A stretch of 6,155 bases of DNA from Anaerolineales bacterium (GTDB lineage: Bacteria > Chloroflexota > Anaerolineae > Anaerolineales > Villigracilaceae): positions 1-6,155 of the forward strand of contig JAFGKO010000334.1 in NCBI GenBank assembly GCA_016928525.1, written 5' to 3'. Shown here piece after piece: positions 4,977 through 6,155 of the stretch (its first letter is position 1; each line of letters begins with the position of its first letter). A program made the position numbers and the translations under genes. Below the pieces are notes generated by a model. The model did not search any database, was not told where the DNA came from, and was given only the letters and a program-made list of their open reading frames with translations.

Positions 4977-5006
4977 CTCATCTCGAGGGTAGGGCAGCGC
5001 TGAGAC

Positions 5007-5035
5007 AAAAAAATGCCGCGATGTCAGGTCGCGGC
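5007..5035 (-). terminator. Intrinsic terminator for leftward transcripts
   Basis: On the minus strand GCCGCGA (5035-5029), loop CCTGACA, TCGCGGC (5021-5015), one A, then seven T (5013-5007): a perfect 7-bp GC stem with a long U-tract. It has no U-tract for rightward reading, so it does not serve as a normal terminator of the 402-aa gene. Some leftward transcript must end here. Confidence 0.85.
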
Positions 5036-5084
5036 GGGGGTGAAGCTCAGCAGCTTCTACAAACGCCCAGCAAATGCGCGGAGA

Positions 5085-5136
5085 CATTTCAAGGGCAGAT
5101 ATGCATCCTCAGTATCGCACATCTGCCCCTGAAATG
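5085..5136. repeat. 16-bp inverted repeat with one mismatch
   Basis: CATTTCAAGGGCAGAT (5085-5100) and ATCTGCCCCTGAAATG (5121-5136) pair at 15 of 16 positions (A5091 opposite C5130). Past one more mismatch, TGC/GCA (5102-5104, 5117-5119) adds three pairs, leaving a 12-base loop. It lies 50 bases before the leftward terminator and could be the body of a small leftward RNA or a miniature mobile repeat. Confidence 0.75.
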
Positions 5137-5315
5137 CAACAATCGAAATTGACCAGTTGGGACAGGCGCTTATTTTTCGCGCAGAAAAATGAGCAGTCTT
5201 ATAGTATGGATTGCACAGAACGTCCGTGCTAGACTGAGGAAACAGAAAGGCCGTCCTGGTGAACGTAGGGGCGGCACAGCGCACCTTACCAATTAAATAT
5301 TCTGCGCCGACGGAT

Positions 5316-5513
5316 TTATGGAGTTTCGTCTGGTTTTCTCTTTGATTTTGCCCCGCGCCATTGTCCTCGCTGCGTAACGTCTCGCAGGCGAGGCGGGGTG
5401 GCGGGTAGTTTCTCCGTCACCTCATCGAGAACGGGTGACGCCGATTCAGGCTCAACCGGCTGCGACAGGGGATCGCCTTGCTCCTCTTGTTGTTTATCTG
5501 GCTTATCTGGCAC
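5316..5513 (-). CDS. Possible small hydrophilic protein, 65 aa
   Basis: A GTG at 5513 lies six bases after AGGAG (5524-5520) on the minus strand. The product is Pro/Glu/Gln/Lys-rich (starts PDKPDKQQEEQ, ends KSKRKPDETP), with no cysteine and no hydrophobic core, so probably disordered. Its opposite strand in the downstream gene's frame is Ser/Cys-rich and looks like a shadow, which slightly favours this reading. The start is only 22 bases from the oppositely directed GTG of the 176-aa gene, so promoters would have to lie inside the genes. It could be the source of the leftward transcript that ends at 5007-5035. No family recognised; quite possibly chance. Confidence 0.3.
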   Translation of the reverse strand: MPDKPDKQQEEQGDPLSQPVEPESASPVLDEVTEKLPATPPRLRDVTQRGQWRGAKSKRKPDETP

Positions 5514-5535
5514 TGGAAGCTCCTGGGAGGTTTTT

Positions 5536-6066
5536 GTGGACGATATTGCACGTCGGCGCAACTTGATAGACCGACTGCGCGAATCTCATGCTGTTGCGCT
5601 GCATAATGGCGAATGGTTAGAACAAAAGGGTTGGCATCTGCTGACTTACGCCAGCTCGCTTACGGCTGTCGTCGGGGTTTTGCAAATCATTCTGGTCCAG
5701 GCGACAGGCGTAAGCCGGGCTTTTTACGGCGGGCTGATCGTACTCTTGCTGCTCTATCTCGTCCTGACAGCTTCGGTCAGTCGGGTCATTTGGCCGGGCT
5801 GGTATTCGTATCCTATCGCCCTGCCCCTGTCTAACTCGGATCGGGACCTTGACGACTGGGAGGCGCTTTATCTCCAATCCGATGAGGTGGTTTATTTGAC
5901 TCACTTTATCGGAAGCCTGGTGGGTACTGGGCGCGAAACGGGCGTTATCCAGAAAGCAAACCGGATCAACTCCCAAAAGGCGCGCTATTTACAGATTGCC
6001 GCCTTTACACTCGGCCTCATTGTCGTTGATTTGGTGGCGATGGCCGTCATCGCGCTGCTTAGCTAA
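5536..6066 (+). CDS. Membrane protein with three transmembrane helices, 176 aa
   Basis: GTG 5536 is chosen because GGGAGG (5525-5530) lies five bases before it; the frame is open back to a GTG at 5398, but that one has no ribosome site and the added 46 residues are Ser/Cys-rich and unlike protein. Residues 1-34 form a charged amphipathic helix (DDIARRRNLIDRLRES...NGEWLEQKGWHL). Helices at about 35-54 (LLTYASSLTAVVGVLQIILV) and 62-81 make a tight hairpin. Residues 83-150 are soluble (WPGWYSYPIALPLSN, DLDDWEALYLQSDEVVYLTHFI). The last helix, about 153-175, reaches the C-terminus. The layout (basic N-terminal helix, close pair of helices, soluble part, final helix) recalls SLATT-like or Pycsar TM-effector-like membrane proteins, but no motif proves it and no nucleotide cyclase or other defence gene is near. 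Function unknown. Confidence 0.82.
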   Translation: MDDIARRRNLIDRLRESHAVALHNGEWLEQKGWHLLTYASSLTAVVGVLQIILVQATGVSRAFYGGLIVLLLLYLVLTASVSRVIWPGWYSYPIALPLSNSDRDLDDWEALYLQSDEVVYLTHFIGSLVGTGRETGVIQKANRINSQKARYLQIAAFTLGLIVVDLVAMAVIALLS

Positions 6067-6071
6067 ACGAA

Positions 6072-6099
6072 CGCGCCGCCCGGAAGTTCGGACGACGCG
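6072..6099 (+). other. Hairpin after the 176-aa gene
   Basis: CGCG/CGCG, CG/CG and CCG/CGG pair in line, separated by two symmetric C-A mismatches, around loop GAAGTT. No U-tract follows, so it is a weak or factor-assisted terminator at best. A second inverted repeat, CCTTAAC (6104-6110)/GTTAAGG (6134-6140), follows. Confidence 0.4.
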
Positions 6100-6111
6100 C
6101 GCACCTTAACA

Positions 6112-6155
6112 TGATAGACTGCGATTACGTTGGGTTAAGGAACCTGCGTGATCCA
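6112..6155 (+). other. Possible promoter and start of a gene leaving the window
   Basis: TGATAGACT (6112-6120) could be an extended -10 box. AAGGA (6137-6141) precedes a GTG at 6148-6150 by six bases. Only two whole codons are visible, so the gene cannot be confirmed. Confidence 0.25.

Larger units (their letters stand above)
4977..5535. other. Intergenic region with hairpins and a leftward terminator
   Basis: No strongly supported gene in about 560 bases. It contains the leftward terminator (5007-5035), GAAGCT-CAGC-AGCTTC (5042-5057), the 16-bp hairpin (5085-5136), an AT-rich hairpin GCTTATTTTT/AAAAATGAGC (5168-5194, one G-U), and a possible small leftward gene (5316-5513). Weak rightward promoter candidates are TTGACC-16-TATTTT (5149-5176) and an extended -10 TGCTAGACT (5227-5235). 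Two minimal rightward frames, GTG 5259-5345 (28 aa) and ATG 5318-5377 (19 aa), are too short and too weakly led to call. No clear promoter for the 176-aa gene was found. Confidence 0.6.

Noticed and set aside
5057..5284. 75-codon open frame on the minus strand
   Set aside because: GTG start without a ribosome site. It runs through two hairpins, and the Cys/Ser-rich product has no features.

Overview
The window looks like an accessory region of a moderately GC-rich bacterium. Chloroflexota is the best guess but is not proven. The reasons are the Thr/Pro-rich membrane-to-ectodomain linker of the 402-aa protein, the BRO-like protein, the many small membrane proteins of no obvious family, and possibly an orphan HEARO-type RNA. 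No rRNA, tRNA, CRISPR array, transposase or integrase gene is visible.

Left block (1-2400, leftward). Three minus-strand genes run from a strong promoter near 2364-2392: a 162-aa protein of unknown function, a 324-aa BRO/DinD-like protein, and a zinc-ribbon protein that leaves the window at base 1. The last two overlap by ATGA and are surely co-translated. A second possible promoter lies at 1764-1769. The leader of the first gene holds a perfect 8-bp hairpin that reads as an intrinsic terminator on the opposite strand.

Centre (2400-3195, rightward). A divergent consensus promoter drives an 84-aa ribbon-helix-helix regulator. A perfect 16-bp palindrome lies at the predicted transcription start and is probably its own operator. 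Two abutting hairpins end this unit. A 101-aa two-helix membrane protein follows from an extended -10 promoter.

Gene-free stretch (3196-3700). About 500 bases without a credible gene are full of helices: a 25-bp palindrome (3235-3259), a composite stem with helices of 8, 6 and 6 bp (3287-3379), and a multi-helix domain (3396-3672) that resembles, from memory, HEARO (IscB/IsrB omega RNA). No IscB/IsrB gene is in the window, so if this is right it is a stand-alone guide-type RNA. This is the most interesting part of the window.

Right block (3700-6155). A strong promoter drives a 402-aa single-pass membrane protein with a Thr/Pro linker and a DUF4352-like extracytoplasmic domain. Next comes a 560-base stretch with a leftward intrinsic terminator, a 16-bp near-perfect hairpin and a possible small leftward gene. 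A 176-aa three-helix membrane protein follows, then a possible start of another gene at the edge. The genes do not form a recognisable pathway. The common themes are small uncharacterised membrane proteins, strong housekeeping-type promoters and structured RNA.
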